Below are positions 1-5,499 of a stretch of 5,640 bases of DNA, in pieces (position 1 is the stretch's first letter; the number at the start of each line of letters is the position of its first letter). The DNA is from Candidatus Bipolaricaulota bacterium (lineage in GTDB: Bacteria; Bipolaricaulota; Bipolaricaulia; UBA7950; UBA9294). A program made the position numbers and the translations under genes. The notes under the pieces were generated by a model. The model was given only the letters and a program-made list of their open reading frames with translations, was not told where the DNA came from and did not search any database. The DNA lies in NCBI GenBank assembly GCA_030612485.1, contig JAUWNS010000153.1:1-5640 (forward strand), read 5' to 3'.

Positions 1-1
1 G

Positions 2-421
2 GCCAGGGAAGGACTTCGACCTTGTCAAACCGCGCGAAATCTTTATGGTTGTTTGTATAGATGCTTCGTGTTTCATATTAGATCATCATCGAGACTATGA
101 GACTATCGAATATCGCTTGACGCCTTATTTGGTATCGAACACCCAGCTTTCCAAGCTCCACAAGCGTACGTTCATCTGGGTACAGCACCTCGAACGCCTT
201 CAAGTATGTTACCACCTCACGCCATGCCTCTGCGGGAGGGAGTGGATTATCAACGCGCCGGGAATCGGTCACAACCGCGAAGAGCTCCAGCAGCACAGAA
301 TAGCACAAGCGTGCTTTCCGCTGCTCAGTGACGGCACGGTCACGCACGTCACGGGCTACGGAATGTAATGGGAACGACTCGTCAGCTGCATAGACGAGGA
401 CGTTCGTATCGAGTGTATAGA
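2..421. repeat. Diverged direct repeat, copy 1, main part
   Basis: This segment aligns without large gaps to 2770-3186 in the same orientation, with two bases more than copy 2 near 170. Over roughly 181-420 the two copies are about 85-90 percent identical by eye. Similarity begins at the window edge and may extend outside. It covers the toxin gene. Confidence 0.85.
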
Positions 422-425
422 TCAT
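3..425 (-). pseudogene. vapC: VapC-like PIN-domain toxin, copy 1, broken by in-frame stop
   Basis: PIN-domain ribonuclease toxins of VapBC modules cleave RNA using a cluster of acidic residues and Mg2+. The open part is 115 codons (ATG at 423-425 to TAA at 78-80). It shows the N-terminal YTLDTN (D6), SVLLELF (E47) and the late IFDSLIV (D107). After the TAA the same frame continues to base 3 with recognisable PIN C-terminal sequence: SIYTNNHKDF, then VEVLPW. Copy 2 has Gln (CAG) where the TAA lies, and IYTDN where this copy has IYTNN. The fourth acidic residue is therefore changed to Asn (GAC to AAC) as well as being cut off. ATG overlaps the vapB stop as ATGA, so translation was probably coupled. 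It is most likely inactive; a shortened protein could still be made. The family is seen directly, and loss of activity is inferred. Confidence 0.85.
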
Positions 426-682
426 CGATGATCTAGCTTACGTCCGAGTTGTTCCTCGTAGATCTCTTCCCGATGGACGGGGTTCTTGACCTTGAGTTCA
501 AAGCTGCGAAACTCGGGATTGGATGGGCTTTCCTCATTTAAGTACTGGGTTATCGCGTCTACCACCAACCAGTTGATTGGTTTTCCCGTTCTCTTGCTCA
601 GACGGCGCAACCGCTCCACAGTATCGAGCTTCTCTAGCAGAACATGGATATTCAACTGCTTCCCTCGGCCCACCGTTATCAC
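422..682 (-). CDS. vapB: VapB-like ribbon-helix-helix antitoxin
   Basis: This is a small CopG/ribbon-helix-helix type antitoxin of about 77-86 residues. The N-terminal strand is LNIHVL, followed by a helix-turn-helix stretch with RLRRLSKRTGKPINWLVVDA and an ITQYL helix. The charged C-terminal tail (KNPVHREEIYEEQLGRKLD) is the usual toxin-binding part in this family. Such proteins bind and block the cognate PIN toxin and repress their own promoter as dimers. The stop overlaps the vapC start by four bases (ATGA). The start is uncertain. GTG at 680-682 has no Shine-Dalgarno but lies 8 bases after a TANNNT-type -10 box. TTG at 653-655 has a GAGGGA (661-666) five bases upstream and would give 77 residues. 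The frame is intact although its toxin partner is broken. Function is inferred from fold and position. Confidence 0.85.
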   Translation of the reverse strand: MITVGRGKQLNIHVLLEKLDTVERLRRLSKRTGKPINWLVVDAITQYLNEESPSNPEFRSFELKVKNPVHREEIYEEQLGRKLDHR

Positions 683-690
683 CTATGCTA

Positions 691-719
691 AAAGTACCCG
701 CTTACGATTGCATAGCCAA
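691..719 (-). promoter_or_regulatory. Candidate vapBC promoter (minus strand)
   Basis: On the minus strand TTGGCT (714-719) and TACTTT (691-696) are separated by 17 bases. The -10 box ends 8 bases before the GTG at 682, so the transcript would be close to leaderless. A weak inverted pair, ATTG/CAAT (707-710 and 717-720), overlaps the -35 box and could be an antitoxin half-site pair. Match to consensus is partial, so this is a candidate only. The whole element lies inside the segment missing from copy 2. Confidence 0.35.
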
Positions 720-721
720 TG

Positions 722-768
722 GTGTATAGTGACCGTAGGTGCTGGTCGTGCTCTGTTGTCCTGAACCA
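722..768. repeat. Diverged direct repeat, copy 1, detached part
   Basis: GTGTATAG followed by TGACCGTAGGTGCTGGTCG and CTCTGTTGTCCTGAACCA is nearly identical to 3179-3225. In copy 1 it is separated from the toxin part by the antitoxin gene; in copy 2 it is joined directly to it. Confidence 0.85.
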
Positions 769-969
769 GATGTTAACTGGTTCTCCAGTTGTGCAATCCC
801 ACGCGGTTGTACCACAGTTGTGGTAGCGGTGGTTTGCACCGAGAAGCAGCGGGCTGATCTATCCCAGGGATCTATCGGCAAAGACGGTGATCGTCGGCTA
901 CACAACCCCCGACATCGCTACTGATCCCGAAAGTGCAATCACGATCAATATGGTGCCTATTATCCGCAT
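722..969 (-). pseudogene. Secreted glycosidase-like pseudogene, N-terminal remnant
   Basis: An ATG at 967-969 is preceded at 7-base spacing by AGGAG and opens a 23-codon signal-peptide-like stretch (MRIIGTILIVIALSGSVAMS). It ends at TAG 898-900. The same frame continues with TITVFADRSLG, a second stop TAG at 859-861, then ISPLLLGANHRYHN, TAWDCTTGEPVN and a stretch without clear similarity down to a stop at 688-690. The pattern of a VxVFxxRSLGxISPLLLGANHR strand followed by WDxxTGEPV resembles the N-termini of secreted alpha-L-arabinofuranosidase-type glycosidases. That is an assignment from memory of the family, not a search. The catalytic domain is absent. It lies on the same strand as the propeller gene and starts 132 bases beyond it. 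Two stops and the missing body make it a pseudogene. The signal peptide and ribosome site are strong; the enzyme family is moderate to weak. Confidence 0.6.
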
Positions 970-975
970 CTTCTC

Positions 976-981
976 ACTCCT
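976..981 (-). promoter_or_regulatory. Strong Shine-Dalgarno of the pseudogene
   Basis: AGGAGT on the minus strand lies 6 bases before the ATG at 967-969. It fixes the start of the signal-peptide remnant and shows that this was once a translated gene. Confidence 0.7.
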
Positions 982-1068
982 GTGAGCTGCGTGAATCATC
1001 CGTTGCAATGTCCCAACGAATCCATAGCGCGATGTCTACCGTTCTTTCTTCATTACATTTAAACGGAT

Positions 1069-1093
1069 GGGGAGGGGAGAGCATCCCCTCCCC
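1069..1093 (-). terminator. Terminator hairpin after the propeller gene
   Basis: This is a perfect 10-base-pair inverted repeat: GGGGAGGGGA, loop GAGCA, TCCCCTCCCC on the plus strand. It begins 7 bases beyond the TAA of the 1101-2564 gene. On the minus strand it is followed by ATCCGTTTAAAT, so the U-tract is poor. The GC-rich stem and position support a transcription terminator or 3' RNA-stabilising hairpin for the propeller gene, also separating it from the pseudogene downstream. Confidence 0.7.
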
Positions 1094-1100
1094 TGAAGTC

Positions 1101-2564
1101 TTACGGTGTCCAGTGTGCATTGAACTCCATCGTCTTCTCGCAGAGGATCGTATCCCAGGAGCCGGCGTAGAGGACAACGCGTAGCTTGTCAGTGTCCAGC
1201 GGCACAGACCCGGTGTACATAACAATCTGGATTGAGGTGTGCACACCAGTCTCAGTGATCTCTACAGGGCTGTAGTAAAACTCGGCCTGGTCAGTCTCCC
1301 CGACCATGGGGACAGCCTTGAGATAAACGGGGAATCCCGCAGATCCATCGTAGCGATACGTGACCGTAACTCTTGCCTTTTTCCCAATCTTCAAGGCAGT
1401 GCTTGACATGATGCTACACGAGTCAGCCACAGTCGGGGGTGGGGTAACAGAAGGGCCCAGCTGCAGTCTCCCCACGGTGTTTCCCCGCTCGCACACGAAC
1501 CAGACACTACCGTCATCGGCAACCTCCAAGTCGACTGGGTGAGAACCCACTGTGAGGTAGTACGTGGCAATCTGGTTTGCATCACGGTCGAGCCTGCCAA
1601 TCGCGTCCCCCTCCCGGTCAACGAACCAGACAGATCCGTTGTAGTACTGGAGATCCAAAGGTTGGTCACCGCCGGGGATTCCCCACAAAGTAACATTCCC
1701 GGTCTCCGGGTCCAGTCGGCCGATTGAGGGCATGGAGATGTCGGTAAACCAGATCTTTCCCTTCTGATTAGTGGAAAGGCGCACGGGCTGGATCCCAGAT
1801 GGAAGCTCGTAGAAGAGCATGGAGTTTCTTCTCGCATCGAGCCGCACTAACTGGTTCGTGGAGCTGCAGAACCACACATTCCCGTCTGGAGCGACAACTA
1901 CACCCTCCAAGTAGGCAGAAGTGTCCATCGCAGCCCATTCCGTGAATGGACCGCTCGTAACACCCAGGACCGCGGCGATCGGCGGCGGGAGGGCGGGATT
2001 GCCTGGGAAATACTGCGGAGAAGCCTCCCTAACTATTGGCTCCTCAACAATAATCTGAGGTTGCACGGACACACGCGGGACGTTCACAAAGAGGGTATTT
2101 ACGACCACCTGAGAGGGAGAGAATCGCCCAATTCTTGCGTCCACGCGCTCGGTGAACCAGAGATTGACAGAACCTGGGCCGGAATCGGCTGGAACCAGCA
2201 GATCAACAGATCCTTCCGGGAGTTCCCAGAAGTTCCCGCCTCCATCAAACACAAGGAGCCCAATCCCTGCCGCAACAGGAAGGCTGTAGTAGACTGAGTT
2301 GTTGCCAACAACTGCAAGATCCTTTGGGTTCCCGATTATCGATCTCTCCTGAATCCTATTTGTCGCCGGGTCGAGACGCCCTATCTTCTGCCCCATGTAT
2401 TCTGTGAAGTAGATCGTTCCATCTTCCGCAATCGCCACACCCTCCGGAAGGGATCCCGCAGTAGGGATCGTCCATGTCGTTATTTCCGCAGTCTCCGCCC
2501 ACAGAAGGACGCTCCACACCAACACCAGTCCGACAAGCAAAGCCGCTGTCCGAACAGGTCTCAT
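1101..2564 (-). CDS. Secreted seven-blade beta-propeller protein, streptogramin-lyase-like
   Basis: The protein has 487 residues. ATG at 2562-2564 is chosen over an upstream ATG at 2657 because it has GAGGTGG five bases before it and begins a signal peptide (MRPVRTAALLVGLVLVWSVLLWA, likely cut near residue 23). Residues about 38-370 hold seven repeats of the type [I/V][W/Y]F[T/V]xxxxxxIGRLD. Examples are IYFTEYMGQKIGRLDP (51-66), LWFTERVDARIGRF (135-148), IWFTDISMPSIGRLDP (271-286) and VWFVDREGDAIGRLD (312-326). This is the COG4257/Vgb-type propeller pattern. A proline-rich insertion (about 161-215) splits blades 3 and 4. After TPPPT (374-378) a beta-rich domain runs to the end; C383 and C475 could form a disulfide. 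Lyase activity cannot be claimed, because I could not place the catalytic residues. Binding or sensing outside the cell is equally possible. It appears to be transcribed alone. Confidence 0.85.
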   Translation of the reverse strand: MRPVRTAALLVGLVLVWSVLLWAETAEITTWTIPTAGSLPEGVAIAEDGTIYFTEYMGQKIGRLDPATNRIQERSIIGNPKDLAVVGNNSVYYSLPVAAGIGLLVFDGGGNFWELPEGSVDLLVPADSGPGSVNLWFTERVDARIGRFSPSQVVVNTLFVNVPRVSVQPQIIVEEPIVREASPQYFPGNPALPPPIAAVLGVTSGPFTEWAAMDTSAYLEGVVVAPDGNVWFCSSTNQLVRLDARRNSMLFYELPSGIQPVRLSTNQKGKIWFTDISMPSIGRLDPETGNVTLWGIPGGDQPLDLQYYNGSVWFVDREGDAIGRLDRDANQIATYYLTVGSHPVDLEVADDGSVWFVCERGNTVGRLQLGPSVTPPPTVADSCSIMSSTALKIGKKARVTVTYRYDGSAGFPVYLKAVPMVGETDQAEFYYSPVEITETGVHTSIQIVMYTGSVPLDTDKLRVVLYAGSWDTILCEKTMEFNAHWTP

Positions 2565-2569
2565 AGAAA

Positions 2570-2576
2570 CCACCTC
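2570..2576 (-). promoter_or_regulatory. Shine-Dalgarno deciding the propeller start
   Basis: GAGGTGG on the minus strand lies five bases upstream of the ATG at 2562-2564. It supports this start, which also places the signal peptide at the N-terminus, rather than the 31-codon longer frame. Confidence 0.75.
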
Positions 2577-2592
2577 GCAAAGTATTTCCACT

Positions 2593-2621
2593 AACCTAGC
2601 AATTCCACAACAAGAAGACAA
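2593..2621 (-). promoter_or_regulatory. Weak candidate promoter for the propeller gene
   Basis: On the minus strand TTGTCT (2616-2621) and TAGGTT (2593-2598) are 17 bases apart and would start RNA about 20 bases before the ATG, leaving room for the Shine-Dalgarno. The -10 box matches consensus poorly, so the position is tentative. Confidence 0.3.
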
Positions 2622-2752
2622 GACGCCGGTATCGTTGTTGATTCCACTTCCCCTCAAAGGCGTTGTACATCAAGGAATCTGTTTCCAACTGCGCACGGGC
2701 CGCTCTTGCCATGAGCCTGCAATGCTCGTATCTAGCGTGGGAGGGCCGATCT
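2622..2752. other. Intergenic stretch, no assignable gene
   Basis: The stretch lies between the propeller promoter region and the 3' end of vapC copy 2. The minus strand has an open frame with protein-like composition (around RYEHCRLMARAARAQLETDS). It has no ribosome site and I recognise no family. It could be the 3' scrap of an unrelated gene or chance. Confidence 0.3.
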
Positions 2753-3185
2753 TCAAACAGCTGGTGCCCGCCAGAGGAGGACTTCGATCTCGGCGAAATG
2801 TGCGAAATCATTACGGTTGTCTGTATAGATATCACTTATATTGTGCTGAAGTATCATCGCAACTATGAGAGCATCAAAGATCGTCTGACGTCTTATTCGG
2901 TATTGGCCCACCAACTTTTTGAGCTCTGCGAAGGTGCTCATCAGGGTACAGCACCTCGAACGCCTTCAAGTACGTTACCACCTCACGCCACGCCTCTGCG
3001 GGAGGAAGCGGATTACCAACGCGCCGGGAATCAGTCACAACCGCGAAGAACTCCAGCAACATAGAGTAGCACAAAAGTACTCTGGCGCGTTCGGCTACGG
3101 CACGGTCACGCACGTCACGGGCAGTGAAATGTAATGGGAACAACTCGTCAGCCGCATAGACGAGGACGTTCGCATCGAGTGTATA
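2753..3185 (-). pseudogene. vapC: VapC-like PIN toxin, copy 2, frameshifted and without start
   Basis: This is a paralogue of the copy 1 toxin. The frame opens without an ATG: TATACACTC codes YTL just as in copy 1, but the preceding bases are GGTCAC instead of ATGATC. It reads YTLDANVLVYAADE, then RDVRDRAVAE and SMLLEFFAVVTDS to YPDE. There a net loss of two bases (about 2937-2940) relative to copy 1 shifts the frame. The rest continues in the next frame as TFAELKKLVGQYRIRRQ, IFDALIVAMILQ and DIYTDNRNDF, then EVLLWRAPAV and a TGA at 2753-2755. All four expected acidic positions survive in pieces, unlike copy 1. A TTG at 3141-3143 could start a truncated frame but has no clear ribosome site. 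There is no antitoxin gene beside it. It is very probably dead. Confidence 0.85.
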
Positions 3186-3225
3186 GTGACCGTAGGTGCT
3201 GGTCGCACTCTGTTGTCCTGAACCA
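2770..3225. repeat. Diverged direct repeat, copy 2
   Basis: Bases 2770-3186 match 2-421, and 3179-3225 match 722-768. The overlap 3179-3186 is the 8-base GTGTATAG that occurs at both ends of the 309-base segment absent here. Confidence 0.85.
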
Positions 3226-3268
3226 TACGTCGACCGATTTATCCCAGCGAACTAACTTCATATACCGA
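3226..3268 (-). pseudogene. Scrap of the glycosidase-like pseudogene beside vapC copy 2
   Basis: Minus-strand TCGCTGGGATAAATC (3236-3250) corresponds to TCCCTGGGATAGATC (856-870) in the pseudogene near copy 1. Upstream, SVYEVSSLG aligns with TVFADRSLG. A stop sits at the same codon (TAA here, TAG there). Relative to copy 1 about 77 bases are missing between this scrap and 3225. The match is short and judged by eye, but it lies exactly where the repeat predicts. Confidence 0.45.
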
Positions 3269-3529
3269 TTCTCTGAAAGCCATCTTGTGCTATCAACACT
3301 CCATTACTGGCAACTGTGGTCCCGAATCGCTCGACTCGCCTCTGCCGTTGAACTGGGGAGCGACGGTGACCTGATCAGTTCTCCGGCAGATCGTTTGAGG
3401 GAGAAAGAATAAATTACGGAAGACATAACACTTAACTTCTTCTTCTACATGGTCCCACAGCAAAAGGCACCTCTTGCAAGCGTCAAAGGTCCCCAGATCC
3501 TCTCAAAACACTACCAAGCGCGATCAGTC
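3269..3529. other. Gene-free stretch before the ATPase
   Basis: Neither strand shows a frame with a ribosome site or a recognisable family. A plus-strand frame ends at 3412, but its upstream half is antisense to vapC copy 2, so it is not supported. No convincing hairpin or repeat was seen. Confidence 0.4.
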
Positions 3530-3558
3530 TTGCAAATAGTAGCACTATATGCTAGAGT
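3530..3558 (+). promoter_or_regulatory. Candidate promoter for a leaderless ATPase transcript
   Basis: TTGCAA (3530-3535) and TAGAGT (3553-3558) are 17 bases apart. The -10 box ends 8 bases before the ATG at 3567, so RNA would start at or within a few bases of the start codon. No Shine-Dalgarno is present before the ATG. This is the typical geometry of leaderless genes with a TANNNT box. Confidence 0.5.
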
Positions 3559-3566
3559 AGTGGTAT

Positions 3567-4739
3567 ATGTTCCAGCGAACGTTTTGGCTTAAACGGATTG
3601 AACATGCTTGGCAAGAGCGCAGCATCGTCTGGCTGGCCGGCGTACGACGAGTGGGAAAAACTGTCCTCAGCCGATCATTACCCGATGTGGAATATTACGA
3701 CTGCGAGCTCCCACGCGTGCGCCGCGCACTGGAAGATCCGGAAGCCTTCTTGCAGGGATCGCGCGGCAAGCGGATCGTGCTTGACGAGGTGCATCGATTG
3801 ATGAATCCATCGGAGTTTCTTAAGATCGCTGCTGATCATTACTCAGATGTGCGTATCCTCGCCACCGGCTCTTCAACGTTGGGCGCTTCCACAAAGTTCC
3901 GCGACACATTGGCTGGCCGCAAGCGAAATCTGTGGCTCACTCCGATGGTGTTGGCTGATCTCGCAGCGTTTCAACGGACCGACTTGCGCTACCGCCTCTT
4001 ACGAGGTGGTCTACCGCCGTTCTTTTTGGCTGAGGCCGTGCCAGAGCGGGACTTCCAAGAGTGGGTAGATGCCTATTGGGCGAAGGACATCCAAGAGCTG
4101 TTTCGCTTGGAACGACGGGCGTCATTTCAGAGATTCGTCGAGCTATTGACCGCACAGAGCGGGGGGATCTTCGAGGCGACCCGATTCGCTGGTCCGTGCG
4201 AGGTGAGCCGCTCCACAATCAGTAACTACCTGAAGGTGCTTGAAGCCACGTTCGTTGCCCACGTGGTCCGTCCGTTCAGTACGCGTCGGGCAACAGAGAT
4301 CGTGGCTGCTCCCAAGATCTTCGCCTTTGATACGGGCTTTGTCTGTTACCTGCGTGGCTGGTACGAACTGCGAGAAGAGGATCTCGGGGTGCTGTGGGAG
4401 CACTTCGTCCTTAATGAACTACAGGCCCACCTGCAGACACGCGAGATCAATTACTGGCGTGACAAACGGGGGCACGAAATAGATTTCGTTTATGTCCAAC
4501 GGGGCAAACAACCGGAAGTAATCGAATGCAAGTGGAGCGCCGACGCGTTTGACGCGAAGAATTTGCTGGCTTTCCGCCGACAGTACCCTGAGGGGCACAA
4601 CTGGGTTGTAGCGTCCGATGTTGACCGGGGATACACCCGCCGATACAAAGGAATAGATGTGCAATTCGTTGGTTTACCGCAACTGGTCAAGAATTTGGCA
4701 GTTCCAGCCGTTGGCCAAGAGGGGCCGAAAGATCGATAG
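3567..4739 (+). CDS. AAA_14/DUF4143 family ATPase
   Basis: The protein has 390 residues, close to the usual length of this family. Walker A is GVRRVGKT (25-32; K31, T32), Walker B is RIVLDEVH (69-76; D73, E74), and sensor-1-like ATGSS lies at 99-103. A helical region with a winged-helix look (about 200-235, SRSTISNYLKVLE) follows. The C-terminal DUF4143 part has WEHFVLNEL (277-285), INYWRD (294-299), GHEIDFV (302-308) and EVIECKWS (317-324), the acidic-ECK spacing of a PD-(D/E)XK nuclease-like fold. All key residues are present. Members are cytoplasmic ATPases of unknown role, often scattered in accessory regions; no substrate can be given. No partner gene is nearby on this strand, so it is probably monocistronic. 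The ATG start has no ribosome site but a well-spaced promoter. It is convergent with the 4811-5407 gene. Confidence 0.92.
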   Translation: MFQRTFWLKRIEHAWQERSIVWLAGVRRVGKTVLSRSLPDVEYYDCELPRVRRALEDPEAFLQGSRGKRIVLDEVHRLMNPSEFLKIAADHYSDVRILATGSSTLGASTKFRDTLAGRKRNLWLTPMVLADLAAFQRTDLRYRLLRGGLPPFFLAEAVPERDFQEWVDAYWAKDIQELFRLERRASFQRFVELLTAQSGGIFEATRFAGPCEVSRSTISNYLKVLEATFVAHVVRPFSTRRATEIVAAPKIFAFDTGFVCYLRGWYELREEDLGVLWEHFVLNELQAHLQTREINYWRDKRGHEIDFVYVQRGKQPEVIECKWSADAFDAKNLLAFRRQYPEGHNWVVASDVDRGYTRRYKGIDVQFVGLPQLVKNLAVPAVGQEGPKDR

Positions 4740-4820
4740 TCCGCTCGCATCATCAAAGAAGGTATCAACAAAGCCCGAGAACTACGGGAGAAATGCTTGA
4801 GTCAGCGGTTCTATCCGTGA
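4740..4820 (+). other. In-frame protein-like tail after the ATPase stop
   Basis: Directly after the TAG at 4737-4739 the same frame stays open for 26 codons to TGA 4818-4820. It reads ARIIKEGINKARELREKCLS, a charged amphipathic helix-like sequence, then QRFYP. It may be a former extension of the ATPase, the 3' scrap of another gene, or chance. The last bases overlap the 3' end of the opposite gene. No terminator hairpin is visible in this convergent gap. Confidence 0.25.
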
Positions 4821-5407
4821 AACGCGATCTGGCGTCGCTCGCCCGGATCATCGAACCGAGCTTCCGATGGGTCAAACTCCTCTGGATCGAACGACCCGCC
4901 TATCCACTCCAGAAATGCATCATGCTCGGGGTCGGTCGGATCATTGATTGCCCTCAGAAACTCTTCGTACCCGAAAGCACCGCCACAGTCCTCGGGAGGA
5001 CAGCGTCGTGCCCCATCCAGGCAGCGGGGATATATCACTCCGTCCTCAGCCTCATAAGCGCCCTCGAAACGAACCTCGTGCAGCCAAGAATCACCAAAGT
5101 CATACTCGTACAATCCAAGCGGGGAAAAGTGTGAGAAGAACTCGCGAAGCTCGGCTTCCCACCCGGGTCTGAAGTCGACGGGATCATCTCCGTTGGGGTC
5201 AGGGATACCGATCGTGACGCTCGATCCGACAATGTTAAACGAGTGCAAATGCTGGTCGAGCCAACCCATGGCGTCTTGAATGGCAACATGTAGATCCCAA
5301 AAAGTGTAGTCGCCCGGTACTTGAATGCGTCGCCAAATCTGTGGTTCTACTCCCAAGAGTTCGATCTTGAACTGAAATACGGTGTCTTTTCTATTCATAT
5401 TGGCCAT
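4811..5407 (-). CDS. pRiA4b ORF-3 / IS1096 TnpR passenger family protein
   Basis: The protein has 198 residues, full length for the family first named from plasmid pRiA4b ORF-3 and as a passenger of IS1096. Hallmarks in order are IWRRIQVP (24-31), TFWDLHVAIQDAMGW (35-49), HLHSF (53-57), YEYDFGDSWLHEV (100-112), YPRCLDGARRCPPEDCGG (126-143) and the C-terminal WIGGSFDPEEFD (168-179). Cysteines at 129, 136 and 141 fall in the conserved CPPEDCGG region and might bind metal, which is inference. The molecular role is unknown. The resolvase label attached to some relatives is not supported by any recombinase motif here. ATG at 5407 is used; ATG at 5398 is an alternative, and neither has a clear Shine-Dalgarno. 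It lies next to an IS630 end, in keeping with the family's mobile context. Confidence 0.9.
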   Translation of the reverse strand: MANMNRKDTVFQFKIELLGVEPQIWRRIQVPGDYTFWDLHVAIQDAMGWLDQHLHSFNIVGSSVTIGIPDPNGDDPVDFRPGWEAELREFFSHFSPLGLYEYDFGDSWLHEVRFEGAYEAEDGVIYPRCLDGARRCPPEDCGGAFGYEEFLRAINDPTDPEHDAFLEWIGGSFDPEEFDPSEARFDDPGERRQIAFHG

Positions 5408-5424
5408 CGTCGGTCAGCCGATTA

Positions 5425-5499
5425 TTACTCGAAATCATCGAGAAAGACAAGGGTTCTCTCGAATCCTTCCAACCGATCGTAGAGCTTGCCCAGATGGTG
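5425..5499 (-). pseudogene. Possible 3' scrap of a gene interrupted by the IS630 element
   Basis: Between the transposase stop and the next gene, 24 codons read LGKLYDRLEGFERTLVFLDD then FE and a double stop TAATAA (5422-5427). The sequence is protein-like and lies in the same frame as the transposase, directly past its TAG. It could be the last codons of the gene into which the element inserted, or a readthrough extension. Family unknown. Confidence 0.3.

Larger units (their letters stand above)
413..729. repeat. 8-base direct repeat pair flanking vapB
   Basis: GTGTATAG occurs at 413-420 and at 722-729. The 309-base interval (413-721) holds the toxin start codon, the whole antitoxin gene and the candidate promoter. 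One copy of the octamer remains at 3179-3186 in the second module, as expected from recombination or slippage between the two. Confidence 0.8.

Noticed and set aside
45..368. Plus-strand open frame across the copy 1 toxin
   Set aside because: It is antisense to the PIN-domain frame, shows no family features, and its counterpart in copy 2 is equally a by-product of the toxin codons.
763..790. Three-arm alternative hairpins (GAACCAG/CTGGTTC and AACTGG/CCAGTT sharing the middle arm)
   Set aside because: The arms lie inside the glycosidase-like pseudogene codons. There is no U-tract, no downstream gene they could control, and copy 2 lacks most of the arms. Chance is the simplest explanation.
1391..1837. 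148-codon minus-strand frame inside the propeller gene
   Set aside because: It lies in another frame of a gene with clear repeats, is rich in Ser, Arg and Pro in the manner of an off-frame translation, and has no ribosome site.
2596..2835. Minus-strand 79-codon frame upstream of the propeller gene
   Set aside because: It overlaps the vapC copy 2 end in a different frame, has no ribosome site, and runs through the propeller promoter region. It is kept only as an unassigned stretch.
1..3225. CRISPR-like repetition from the matching segments
   Set aside because: There are only two long diverged copies of a gene region, with no short regular repeats or spacers.
3134..3412. Plus-strand 92-codon frame
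   Set aside because: The first part is antisense to vapC copy 2 and the pseudogene scrap. There is no ribosome site and no recognisable family.
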